Assembly (NCBI GenBank): GCA_902800045.1 | Contig: CADCCZ010000001.1 | Location: 1,035,346-1,099,345 of the forward strand | Source: an uncultured Bacteroidia bacterium | Lineage (GTDB): Bacteria; Bacteroidota; Bacteroidia; Bacteroidales; ML635J-15 | Direction of reading: 5' to 3' | Length of the DNA: 64,000 bases | Part shown: in pieces, positions 17,004 to 24,586 of the stretch | Layout of the letters: every line of letters begins with the position of its first letter | Position numbering within the stretch: position 1 is the first letter of the stretch | Notes under the pieces: generated by a model | Told to the model about the DNA's origin: nothing | What the model saw: the letters and a program-made list of their open reading frames with translations, nothing else | Database searches by the model: none | Made by a program: the position numbers and the translations under genes

Positions 17004-18437
17004 CTACCTGAACACCTGCAGTCTGTCGGCATCAAGCCTTACAAAAATAAACAGCAGTATAGTAAACGCCCACAGCGACGAGCCGCCATAGCTGAAGAAC
17101 GGCAACGGAATGCCGACAACAGGAGCCAGACCTATTGTCATGCCAATATTTATTGCCACATGGAAAAACAAAATCGAAGCAACGCCGTAACCGTATATTC
17201 GCGAGAATGTCGACCGTTGTCGCTCCGCCTTGTTTATAATCCTTATTATCAGCGCACCAAACAAAATAAGGATAACGGTTATGCCCAGCAAGCCCCACTC
17301 CTCGCCTATAGTACAGAAAATGAAGTCGGTACTCTGCTCGGGTACAAACTTGTATTTTGTCTGCGTGCCATGCAGGAATCCCTTGCCTAGTATTCCTCCC
17401 GAACCTATTGCAATCTTCGACTGGTGAACATTGTAGCCGGTGCCTAGCACATCCTCGTTCTTTCCAAGCAAGTCCATTATTCGCGACTGCTGGTGGGCCT
17501 GCAGCACATTGTTGAATATATAATCGACAGAATAGACAAAGCCGCCCATTCCAACCATCAGTATCATCGCAAATATGAGAGGCTTCATCTTACTTATAAA
17601 ATAAAGCACTATCATCAGCAGCGACATAACGCCATAGCCTATAATGGCGTATGAAACGCTTTTCTCGGCATGTTCGGGCGAAAGTATGCAGAGCGTAACA
17701 ATCACAGCCGAATACACCAGCGACAAATAAAATACAATACGCGTATATTTGTTTCTTCCGCAAATAAACAACAAGCCTGTAGTACAAAGAAGTCCAACTA
17801 TCAGCATCAGCAGCGCAGTGTCGACAATAAGTGCCATGATGAAAAGGAAAATCAACGCAAATGCCGAAATGAAAAGTATCCTGTTCATTCCTTCCCTGAA
17901 CATCACAAATATAAAGGTACAAAATACAAGTGCCGAACCCGTATCGTTCTGCAAGAGAATTGTAAGCATCGGAATGCCCAATATGATACCTATATATAAG
18001 TAGTTACGTACATATTTGAATGAAAAGTTTTCGGAGCTCATAAACCTTGCCATGGCAAGGCATACGGCAATCTTGGCGAACTCAACTGGTTGCATTCGGA
18101 AAGTTCCAATCTCGAACCATGCCTTTGCGCCGTTGACTTCCCTTCCGAATAGCAGCACCGAAAGCAAAAGCAGGCATCCTATGGCATACAGCACGTAGGC
18201 AAACGTAGAGTAGAATTTACTGTCGATAAGAACTACCGCCACAATGACGACAATGGCCGCTCCTATCCATATCAACTGCTTTCCGTACTGGCAGCTAATA
18301 TCGAATATACTCTGGTGCGTATCGTCGTAAACGGCAGAGTATATATTTACCCATCCCATAAAGACAAGCGCCAGATACAGGAAAACTATAACCCAGTCGA
18401 TGTTGGCCAATATGCTGTTTCTCCTACCTTGTTGCAT
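17004..18437 (-). CDS. mrdB: Rod shape-determining glycosyltransferase RodA
   Basis: RodA is the SEDS-family peptidoglycan glycosyltransferase of the elongasome; it polymerises lipid II together with PBP2. The 477-residue protein has the family helices with AKAWFEIGTFRMQPVEFAKI, LLQNDTGSALVF, the IGEEWGLLG region and a C-terminal GIPLPFFSYGGSS motif. It is longer than the roughly 370-residue proteobacterial form because of extra hydrophobic segments in the middle (around residues 200-310). Its start overlaps the end of mrdA by 14 bases. It is the last gene of the mre operon. Confidence 0.95.
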   Translation of the reverse strand: MQQGRRNSILANIDWVIVFLYLALVFMGWVNIYSAVYDDTHQSIFDISCQYGKQLIWIGAAIVVIVAVVLIDSKFYSTFAYVLYAIGCLLLLSVLLFGREVNGAKAWFEIGTFRMQPVEFAKIAVCLAMARFMSSENFSFKYVRNYLYIGIILGIPMLTILLQNDTGSALVFCTFIFVMFREGMNRILFISAFALIFLFIMALIVDTALLMLIVGLLCTTGLLFICGRNKYTRIVFYLSLVYSAVIVTLCILSPEHAEKSVSYAIIGYGVMSLLMIVLYFISKMKPLIFAMILMVGMGGFVYSVDYIFNNVLQAHQQSRIMDLLGKNEDVLGTGYNVHQSKIAIGSGGILGKGFLHGTQTKYKFVPEQSTDFIFCTIGEEWGLLGITVILILFGALIIRIINKAERQRSTFSRIYGYGVASILFFHVAINIGMTIGLAPVVGIPLPFFSYGGSSLWAFTILLFIFVRLDADRLQVFR

Positions 18438-20238
18438 TGGGTAAAATTGTTGTTGTTAAAATCCTGCGTTCCAAATCTGGGTCGGATATTTCACCCTTTA
18501 TATATTTCTCCATCATGAGCCTTGCTATTGGGGCCGCCCAAGTTCCACCGAAACCTGCATTCTCGACATACACGGCAATTGCAATCTTCGGGTCTTCCTT
18601 TGGTGCAAACGCCATAAAAACCGAATTATCCTTGCCATGAGGATTCTGTGCCGTTCCTGTCTTTCCGCACACAGTAATGCCCGGGATATAGGCATTGTGT
18701 CCAGTTCCTCCAGGCTTGTTCACAACCCAGTCCATACCTTCTACACAGACATCGAAATATTTTCTCTCAAACGGAGTTTCCACCCGCTGGGCCATTTCGC
18801 CCACATAGTCCTCGCCATTTATCTTCTTCAGCAGATGCGGAGTAATGTAGTAGCCACGATTTGCCAGTATCGAAGCGTAGTTTGCCATCTGCAAGGGCGA
18901 CACCAGCACTTCGCCCTGACCGATACTTACCGAATATATGGTACTGAACGCCCATCGGTTTTCGCCATAAAGCCTGTTGTAGTAGTCGGGACCAGGAATC
19001 TGCCCCTTGTTTACACCAGGCACACCGACATTGAAGGCGTGGTTGAAGCCTAGAGTTTCAATCTTTTCCTTCCAAAGTCCCAGTCCTATTGCCGCATCCT
19101 TGTAAAGATTCTTGTCAATTCCTCGCTGCACAAGCCTACGGAACACAAAATAGAAGTACGGATTGCACGACATCTGTATTCCCATCGAAACCGATGTTGG
19201 CGTCGGATGGTTGTGACAGCCGACTTTCGACTTGTCGCAAGGGAACGACTGGTTTGGCGTAATAACACCTTCCTGCAATGCCACAAGTGCCTGGGCAACC
19301 TTGAAAGTAGAGCCAGGAGGATATGTCGAAGAAACCGCTCTGTTTATCAACGGCTTGTATGGGGCACGCAACAAGCTATCGTAGTTTTTGCCACGCACAC
19401 GTCCAACCATCAGCTGCGGATCGTAGGTAGGCATCGAAACCATTGCCAGCACTTCGCCCGACGATGGCTCTATCGCAACCACAGCTCCGACCTTGTTTGC
19501 CATCAGCTTCTCGCCGTAAGCCTGCAAGTCGCTCGATATTGTCAGTGTTATATCATTACCTTGAATCGCAACAGTGTCGTACTTTCCATCCTCGTAACTA
19601 CCCTGTACAACACCTTTTACGTTTACCAGATAGAACGAAACGCCTTTTTCTCCGCGCAAAATTGTCTCGTAGCCACGTTCTACCCCACTCTTGCCTACAT
19701 AGTCGCCACTCTGGTAGTACGGATCGGCTTCTATCTGCGCCTCCGAGACTTCGCCAATGTCGCCAAGCACATGAGCAGCTATACCACCATTGTATTTTCG
19801 CAGAGTTCTGTTCTGGACATAAAACCCCGGATACTTGTACAAATGCTCCTGCATCTGAGCATAAACCTTCGAATCGATTTGCTTCATGAACACCGACGGA
19901 CGATACATCGAATACTTCTTGGCATTCAAGATTCGCGACTCGACAGTCTCTTTAGTTATCCCCAAATCGCTGCACAACGACGCAGTATCAAACTCATGTA
20001 TCTGATGAGGAACCAGCATCAGGTCGTAGGCGGCCTCGTTGCACACCAGTATATTTCCATCGCGATCGTATATTATACCACGGGACGGATACTGTACCAC
20101 CCTGCGCCGCGAATTGTTCTCGGCCGATTGCTTCAGCGAATCGTCGAACATGAGCAACAAAGCCTTTACCCATATTGCAATAAGCACAAGCACTACAATT
20201 GCTATTATCGGATATTTGCGAATCTTGTACTCGATCAT
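18424..20238 (-). CDS. mrdA: Penicillin-binding protein 2 (elongasome transpeptidase)
   Basis: PBP2 crosslinks side-wall peptidoglycan in the elongasome. The 604-residue protein has an N-terminal membrane anchor (about residues 10-30), a PBP dimerisation domain (about 50-210) and a transpeptidase domain. The active-site motifs are Ser310-TFK (SxxK), SCN at 357-359 and KTG at 526-528. It overlaps mreD by four bases upstream and mrdB by 14 bases downstream, so the products are made together. The start at 20238 places the anchor correctly. Confidence 0.96.
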   Translation of the reverse strand: MIEYKIRKYPIIAIVVLVLIAIWVKALLLMFDDSLKQSAENNSRRRVVQYPSRGIIYDRDGNILVCNEAAYDLMLVPHQIHEFDTASLCSDLGITKETVESRILNAKKYSMYRPSVFMKQIDSKVYAQMQEHLYKYPGFYVQNRTLRKYNGGIAAHVLGDIGEVSEAQIEADPYYQSGDYVGKSGVERGYETILRGEKGVSFYLVNVKGVVQGSYEDGKYDTVAIQGNDITLTISSDLQAYGEKLMANKVGAVVAIEPSSGEVLAMVSMPTYDPQLMVGRVRGKNYDSLLRAPYKPLINRAVSSTYPPGSTFKVAQALVALQEGVITPNQSFPCDKSKVGCHNHPTPTSVSMGIQMSCNPYFYFVFRRLVQRGIDKNLYKDAAIGLGLWKEKIETLGFNHAFNVGVPGVNKGQIPGPDYYNRLYGENRWAFSTIYSVSIGQGEVLVSPLQMANYASILANRGYYITPHLLKKINGEDYVGEMAQRVETPFERKYFDVCVEGMDWVVNKPGGTGHNAYIPGITVCGKTGTAQNPHGKDNSVFMAFAPKEDPKIAIAVYVENAGFGGTWAAPIARLMMEKYIKGEISDPDLERRILTTTILPNATR

Positions 20239-20741
20239 TTCCTCGACATAAGCAATAGGTGGAACAAAAGTATCACAATCAGCGATGTCAACGAACTTAC
20301 GCAGACCTTTGCCAGAGTAAACAAAATGTTTGCAAAGTTCATGCTTTCAAACAGGAATATCCAAAGATGATGTATAATAATTATTGTAAAGGCATACTTT
20401 ATGAACCAGCCGTATCCATAATTGCGGACACTCAGCTGCTTATTGTTTTCGTATCCATCGTGCGGCGAATAGATATCAAGGGCAAACGACCTTACAAATG
20501 CCACCAACAGTCCCGCCGAGGCATGAAGGCCAAGCGTAGAATTGAACAGGTCGACGCATAGTCCCATCAACAGTCCAAGCAAAAGAGCCAGATACTTGTT
20601 GGTATCGATTGGTAGCGTCATAATGAACAATATGTACACAAAGGCATTGACATACACACTCACGCATATCTGGTCTAGAATCAGCGTCTGTACCAACAAC
20701 AGGACTATAAAGTACAATATGTATTTCAGTTTGTCGATCAT
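20235..20741 (-). CDS. mreD: Rod shape-determining protein MreD
   Basis: A 168-residue inner-membrane protein with about five hydrophobic helices, beginning MIDKLKYILYFIVLLLVQTLILDQICV. MreD joins MreC in linking cytoplasmic MreB filaments to the cell-wall synthases. Sequence conservation is low in this family, so the call rests mainly on size, hydrophobicity and position between mreC and mrdA, overlapping each by four bases. Confidence 0.9.
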   Translation of the reverse strand: MIDKLKYILYFIVLLLVQTLILDQICVSVYVNAFVYILFIMTLPIDTNKYLALLLGLLMGLCVDLFNSTLGLHASAGLLVAFVRSFALDIYSPHDGYENNKQLSVRNYGYGWFIKYAFTIIIIHHLWIFLFESMNFANILFTLAKVCVSSLTSLIVILLFHLLLMSRK

Positions 20742-21544
20742 TTGTTTTTTGAGCCTTCGTCCGAAGCCTTGAGTTCCTCCTTATTTTTGTTTAATATTGC
20801 ATATACATACTTGATATTATGGAAATCGGTATATAGCTCCACATCAATTGTATAAAAGTCGGTAGAAAGGTCTTTCTCAAAACTCTTGACATACCCTACA
20901 GGAACGCCCTCTGGGAAAATTGCGGAGAATCCGCTTGTCACGACTTCGTCACCAATCCTTACATCGACATAACCTGGCACTTCTGAGAATGTTGCCACTC
21001 TAACATCGCGACCATTCCACGACAGCGAGCCGAAATAGCCGTTTTCGGCAAGCTTAACGCTGATTCGGGCATCGGGATGTATTATTGGCATTATCACGGC
21101 ATACTTGTCAGACACCGAACTGACGATACCGACAACACCGTCGCGGCCAATTACACCCATTTCGGTTTCCATACCTGCATTACGTCCAGCATTTACCGTT
21201 ATGGTATTTTTCTCTCTATTTGTCGTTGCCGAAATAACAGAGGCAGGAATATATTCAAATTTCTTGCCTAGAACAGGAATGCTGCTCCGTCTATATGCCT
21301 CGAGACGATTGCGCAAGTCGGCATTTTCTTTTTTTAGTGCCTCATTCTCTTCCGACAAGTTCATATACTGAACAACGCCTGCCCATTTCTCGGCAATAGC
21401 TCCAGTAACCACGTTGGCCGATGTGGCAAACTCGTACCTCTGGTATGGATTAGCAGAAAAAAACAGCACGAGGCATAACGCCTCGAGCACTATAAATAAA
21501 ATGAAATATGCGTATTTAACGACAAAGTCGAGCAGATTTCTCAT
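20738..21544 (-). CDS. mreC: Rod shape-determining protein MreC
   Basis: A 268-residue protein with one N-terminal membrane helix (about 10-30), a coiled-coil (LSEENEALKKENADLRNRLEAY) and the double beta-barrel MreC domain (SATTNREKNTITVNAGRNAGMETEMGVIG.. VVGIVSSVSDKYA). MreC activates the PBP2-RodA pair in the periplasm. The Lys/Glu-rich tail is poorly conserved. It lies 9 bases downstream of mreB and overlaps mreD by four bases. Confidence 0.95.
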   Translation of the reverse strand: MRNLLDFVVKYAYFILFIVLEALCLVLFFSANPYQRYEFATSANVVTGAIAEKWAGVVQYMNLSEENEALKKENADLRNRLEAYRRSSIPVLGKKFEYIPASVISATTNREKNTITVNAGRNAGMETEMGVIGRDGVVGIVSSVSDKYAVIMPIIHPDARISVKLAENGYFGSLSWNGRDVRVATFSEVPGYVDVRIGDEVVTSGFSAIFPEGVPVGYVKSFEKDLSTDFYTIDVELYTDFHNIKYVYAILNKNKEELKASDEGSKNK

Positions 21545-21553
21545 CGCTAGAAC

Positions 21554-22576
21554 TTATCTCAACAAGAACTGGAACTTGTCAACATTCTTCAAAGCAATGC
21601 CAGTACCGCGAGCTACTGCATGCAGCGGGTCTTCGGATACATGGACAGGGATATTTGTCTTATCGGACAGACGCTTGTCGAGACCTCTCAGCAAAGCACC
21701 GCCACCAGTGAGGAATATACCCTTTGTAAATATATCGGCATACAACTCTGGAGGTGTCTGTTCGAGAACCGACATCAGAGCCTGCTCTATCTTCGAGATC
21801 GAACGGTCGATGCAATGTGCAATCTCCTGATGCGACACTGGAATTTCCAACGGCAGAGCAGTCATCTGGTGAGGACCTCTTACGATATATTCTGCTGGCG
21901 GGTTGTCGAGTTCAGGAATTGCAGCACCGACATTTATCTTGATAGCCTCGGCAGTTCTCTCACCTACCCTAATGTTATGCTGACGACGCATATACTCTAC
22001 GATATCGTTTGTAAAGTCGTCGCCTGCAGTACGTACCGAACTCTTAACAACGGTACCGCCGAGCGATATTACTGCGATTTCGGTAGTACCACCACCTATA
22101 TCGACAACCATGTTTCCCTGTGGTGCCTCAACGTCCATTCCGATACCGATTGCAGCAGCCATTGGTTCGTAAATCATATAAACCTCACGTCCGCCTGCAT
22201 GCTCCGACGAATCGCGTACAGCACGAAGTTCGACTTCGGTGCTTCCCGACGGCACGCCGATAACCATCTTCAGCGATGGGTTTATCCAATTTCTGTTCTT
22301 GTTCACCATCTTTATCATACCGCGAATCATGAGCTCGGCAGCGTTGAAGTCGGCGATAACTCCGTCGTGCAACGGACGTATCGTCTTCAATCCTTCGTGC
22401 GTCTTGCCATGCATCTGGCGTGCCTTATCGCCTACGGCAACCAGCTTGCCAGTCTTTTCCTCGATTGCAACTATAGATGGTTCGTCAACGACTATCTTGT
22501 CGTTGTGAATTATTATTGTATTTGCAGTTCCGAGATCCATCGCGATCTCCTGCTGTAAAAACGAAAAAAATGCCAT
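21554..22576 (-). CDS. mreB: Rod shape-determining actin homologue MreB
   Basis: A 340-residue bacterial actin that forms membrane-associated filaments guiding side-wall synthesis. Visible motifs: FLQQEIAMDLGTANTIII with the phosphate-1 loop, VGDKARQMHGKT, IGVPSG, VDIGGGTTEIAVISLGG (phosphate 2) and GIFLTGGGALLRGL (adenosine loop). It is the first gene of mreB-mreC-mreD-mrdA-mrdB. The 295-base AT-rich gap upstream should hold the operon promoter, but I could not pick an exact TAnnTTTG element. Confidence 0.97.
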   Translation of the reverse strand: MAFFSFLQQEIAMDLGTANTIIIHNDKIVVDEPSIVAIEEKTGKLVAVGDKARQMHGKTHEGLKTIRPLHDGVIADFNAAELMIRGMIKMVNKNRNWINPSLKMVIGVPSGSTEVELRAVRDSSEHAGGREVYMIYEPMAAAIGIGMDVEAPQGNMVVDIGGGTTEIAVISLGGTVVKSSVRTAGDDFTNDIVEYMRRQHNIRVGERTAEAIKINVGAAIPELDNPPAEYIVRGPHQMTALPLEIPVSHQEIAHCIDRSISKIEQALMSVLEQTPPELYADIFTKGIFLTGGGALLRGLDKRLSDKTNIPVHVSEDPLHAVARGTGIALKNVDKFQFLLR

Positions 22577-22871
22577 ACCTCTTCACAAATATTTTAGCAT
22601 TGCAAGTTAAGCCTTTTACATTTCACAACAATAACATTAATTATTTTTTTTCTCACTCATATCATTTTGAATATCAAAAAAATATTTTCATTGTTAATAA
22701 AAAAAATGCTACATCGACTAATTTAAGAGAGAAAAAAGAGAATTTTTCAAAACAAATCTCAAAATTTCGTAAGCTAAAAAGGAACGATTTTTGTAATTTT
22801 TTCTTAAGAGAATATAATATTTTTTTTGCGTATGAGTTTTTTACATTACTTTTGTTAAATTTTCTTGACAG
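22577..22871. other. AT-rich divergent intergenic region
   Basis: 295 bases of very AT-rich DNA between mreB and a divergent gene pair. It holds the promoter at 22825-22854 for the plus-strand genes and presumably the mre operon promoter. No RNA gene or repeat is visible. Confidence 0.6.
22825..22854 (+). promoter_or_regulatory. Promoter of the exported-protein/receiver pair
   Basis: TTTG (22825-22828), 18-base spacer, TACTTTTG (22847-22854), 17 bases before the ATG at 22872. Good match to the Bacteroidota consensus. Confidence 0.6.
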
Positions 22872-23765
22872 ATGAAAAGGTTTATTTTTGTCATATTACT
22901 GATTATCACCCCATTCCTTGGAATGTCGAAAAATAATTCGCCATTCAAGGCTGTGGTTGATTCCGTAAACAGCCTTTTCGAGGAGATTCTGCAAGTGAAA
23001 TCCGACGACAAAAAGGAAGAATTAAATGTCGACCTTTTAAAGTATTTGGAAAAATTCCTTCGCAACCCAGAATCGTTCGACCATCCTATCGATTCGGTAA
23101 AATACCTATCATGCCTTAAGTCGAGCGACAACGCACTTAGAATATATTCATGGAACCTATGCTACTCTGACGGTTCGTTCAAATATTTCGGCTACATACA
23201 ACAGAAGGCAAACGGAAAAATAAACGTATACAATCTACAAGACCGCCGAAACAAAAACCAATATGCACCGAAAAAGGACCTCGAATACTATACCACTTCG
23301 GAATGGTATGGTTGCATATACTACGAATGCATAACCAGCAAATGGAATTCACGAACATACTACACTCTTATCGGCTGGGACGGCGCCGACAACCTAATCA
23401 ATAGGAAAATAATAGAAGTTCTTGCGTTCACAAAGAGAGGAATTCCTGTCTTCGAGAAGAAAATGTTCAAGGTCGACAGAATGATTTCGAGCAGACTTAT
23501 CTTCGAATACGCCGACCGTGCCACAATGCTACTGCGCTACAACGACAAACATAAGATTATAGTCATCGACCATCTGTCGCCTTCCGAGGACAGATTCAAG
23601 GACATGTACCAATATTATGGCCCCGACATGTCGTTCGACGCTCTCGAGTTCAAGGCAGGACGATGGATGTTCGAAAGCAACATCAACCCCGAAATCGCAA
23701 TAAACTATCAGAAAAACGCCTTGGTCAACAGAATTAAGAAAAGAGGCGTATCTCACGACTTCTAA
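22872..23765 (+). CDS. Exported protein of unknown family
   Basis: A 297-residue protein with a signal peptide (MKRFIFVILLIITPFLGMS) and no lipobox. The mature part starts with a helical stretch (VVDSVNSLFEEILQV), then mixed alpha/beta with SLEC-free, Tyr/Trp-rich segments (SWNLCYSDGSFKYFGYIQQ, ITSKWNSRTYYTLIGWDG, MLLRYNDKHKIIVIDHLSP). I do not recognise a family. The strand pattern in the middle suggests a beta-rich periplasmic domain. The next gene, for a membrane-anchored receiver-domain protein, starts 4 bases after its stop, so the two probably act together. Confidence 0.75.
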   Translation: MKRFIFVILLIITPFLGMSKNNSPFKAVVDSVNSLFEEILQVKSDDKKEELNVDLLKYLEKFLRNPESFDHPIDSVKYLSCLKSSDNALRIYSWNLCYSDGSFKYFGYIQQKANGKINVYNLQDRRNKNQYAPKKDLEYYTTSEWYGCIYYECITSKWNSRTYYTLIGWDGADNLINRKIIEVLAFTKRGIPVFEKKMFKVDRMISSRLIFEYADRATMLLRYNDKHKIIVIDHLSPSEDRFKDMYQYYGPDMSFDALEFKAGRWMFESNINPEIAINYQKNALVNRIKKRGVSHDF

Positions 23766-23769
23766 ACCG

Positions 23770-24279
23770 ATGAAAAACACTAATCTGATTGAAATATACG
23801 TTGTTGACAACGACTTGTTGTTCCTTGAAGAATTTAAGAGCAACTTCGCATTCGAACACGAATATAAACTCAGTACTTTTTCGTCGGTACAAAAGTTCCT
23901 GAGTCATTTGAAAGAACGCAACAAAAAAGACTTCTCGTTTGTGATTATCAACGACATGATTATAAGCCACGGACTTAACACAAAATCGGTGGTCGAAATC
24001 CTGCCTATGATAAAAAATATCGACAAGGAAATATCCGTCGTTGTTCTTACCGACAACGACAACCGCGAACTAAAAATGTCGTCTAGCGATTTGCGCCCCG
24101 ATGCATACGTGAAAAACGACAAGATGCTCTACTTAAAAATAGGGCCTACCCTCAATAGAATAATCAGCCGCTACGAACTGAAAAAAAGCAAACGTCACCT
24201 GCAGATTGCACTAATTGTCGCTGTATTCGTAGTCGTATTGACAATCATCCAAATAGTAGTTGCTTCAATAATAAGTTAG
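23770..24279 (+). CDS. Membrane-anchored receiver-domain protein
   Basis: A 169-residue protein that reads as a response-regulator receiver domain fused to a C-terminal membrane helix. Receiver landmarks are in order: VVDND (Asp13 and Asp15, metal site), Asp62 in FVIINDM at the phospho-acceptor position, Thr94 in VVVLTDND and Lys115 in DAYVKND. A short basic linker (KKSKRH) precedes a hydrophobic helix at about 144-168 with only a serine after it, so it is tail-anchored with the receiver in the cytoplasm. There is no DNA-binding or output domain and no kinase nearby. The family is not recognised; the receiver call is by motif and may be degenerate. Confidence 0.65.
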   Translation: MKNTNLIEIYVVDNDLLFLEEFKSNFAFEHEYKLSTFSSVQKFLSHLKERNKKDFSFVIINDMIISHGLNTKSVVEILPMIKNIDKEISVVVLTDNDNRELKMSSSDLRPDAYVKNDKMLYLKIGPTLNRIISRYELKKSKRHLQIALIVAVFVVVLTIIQIVVASIIS

Positions 24280-24336
24280 GCAAAAAGCATTTCAAGGTTT
24301 ATATGCCTGCGGCGTTTGATTGGCAAAGCCCGTTTG

Positions 24337-24385
24337 AATGGCTTCGCCGTTTCTTGGTTTCAATGGCTTCGCCGTTTCTTGGTTT
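24337..24385. repeat. Tandem 24-bp repeat with 25-bp period, two exact copies
   Basis: The 24-base unit starting AATGGCTTCGCCGTTTC is identical at 24337-24360 and 24362-24385. A decayed third copy (ATGGTTTCGCTACATCG) follows. Confidence 0.85.
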
Positions 24386-24439
24386 ATGGTTTCGCTACAT
24401 CGTTTCTAATTGTCGAACAGTCGAACAGAAGGTCTGTCT

Positions 24440-24498
24440 GGCTATCGGTCTGCAAGACTATTAGACTGCAAGCCTGTTAGCCTGCGAGACCGTTAGCC
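24440..24498. repeat. 16-bp tandem repeat, about 3.7 units
   Basis: Units GGCTATCGGTCTGCAA, GACTATTAGACTGCAA, GCCTGTTAGCCTGCGA and partial GACCGTTAGCC sit end to end. The pattern GnCTnTTAGnCTGCAA shows paired changes at the first and second CT positions. Confidence 0.75.
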
Positions 24499-24513
24499 TT
24501 CTCCCCCCCCTTA

Positions 24514-24555
24514 TGACAATTTGTCACATTTTTGTCGATGGCATGACATTTGACA
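24514..24555 (+). promoter_or_regulatory. Inverted repeats upstream of htpG
   Basis: TGACA-ATT-TGTCA (24514-24526) is followed by GACATTTTTGTC-like and TGACATTTGACA segments, with TGGCATGACATTTGAC (24539-24554) resembling a -24/-12 promoter in spacing but with GA instead of GC at -12. No TAnnTTTG element is visible. Probably the heat-shock control region of htpG; exact sites are inferred. Confidence 0.4.
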
Positions 24556-24586
24556 AAATAGCGGCAAAACTAAAAATATTAAAACT

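Larger units (their letters stand above)
24280..24586. other. Repeat-rich gap before htpG
   Basis: 307 bases without a gene. It holds a tandem 25-bp repeat, about 3.7 units of a 16-bp repeat, a run of eight C, and inverted repeats next to htpG, each listed separately. Confidence 0.7.

Noticed and set aside
19207..20370. 387-codon open frame antisense to mrdA and mreD
   Set aside because: It mirrors the codon structure of well-conserved genes on the other strand and its product has no recognisable domain; a shadow frame.
21620..22558. 312-codon open frame antisense to mreB
   Set aside because: Lies entirely inside mreB, whose motifs are unmistakable; the antisense product is Cys/Tyr-rich and unlike any protein family.
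24337..24498. Tandem repeats as a CRISPR array
   Set aside because: Units are contiguous without unique spacers, are too short, and no cas gene is in the window.
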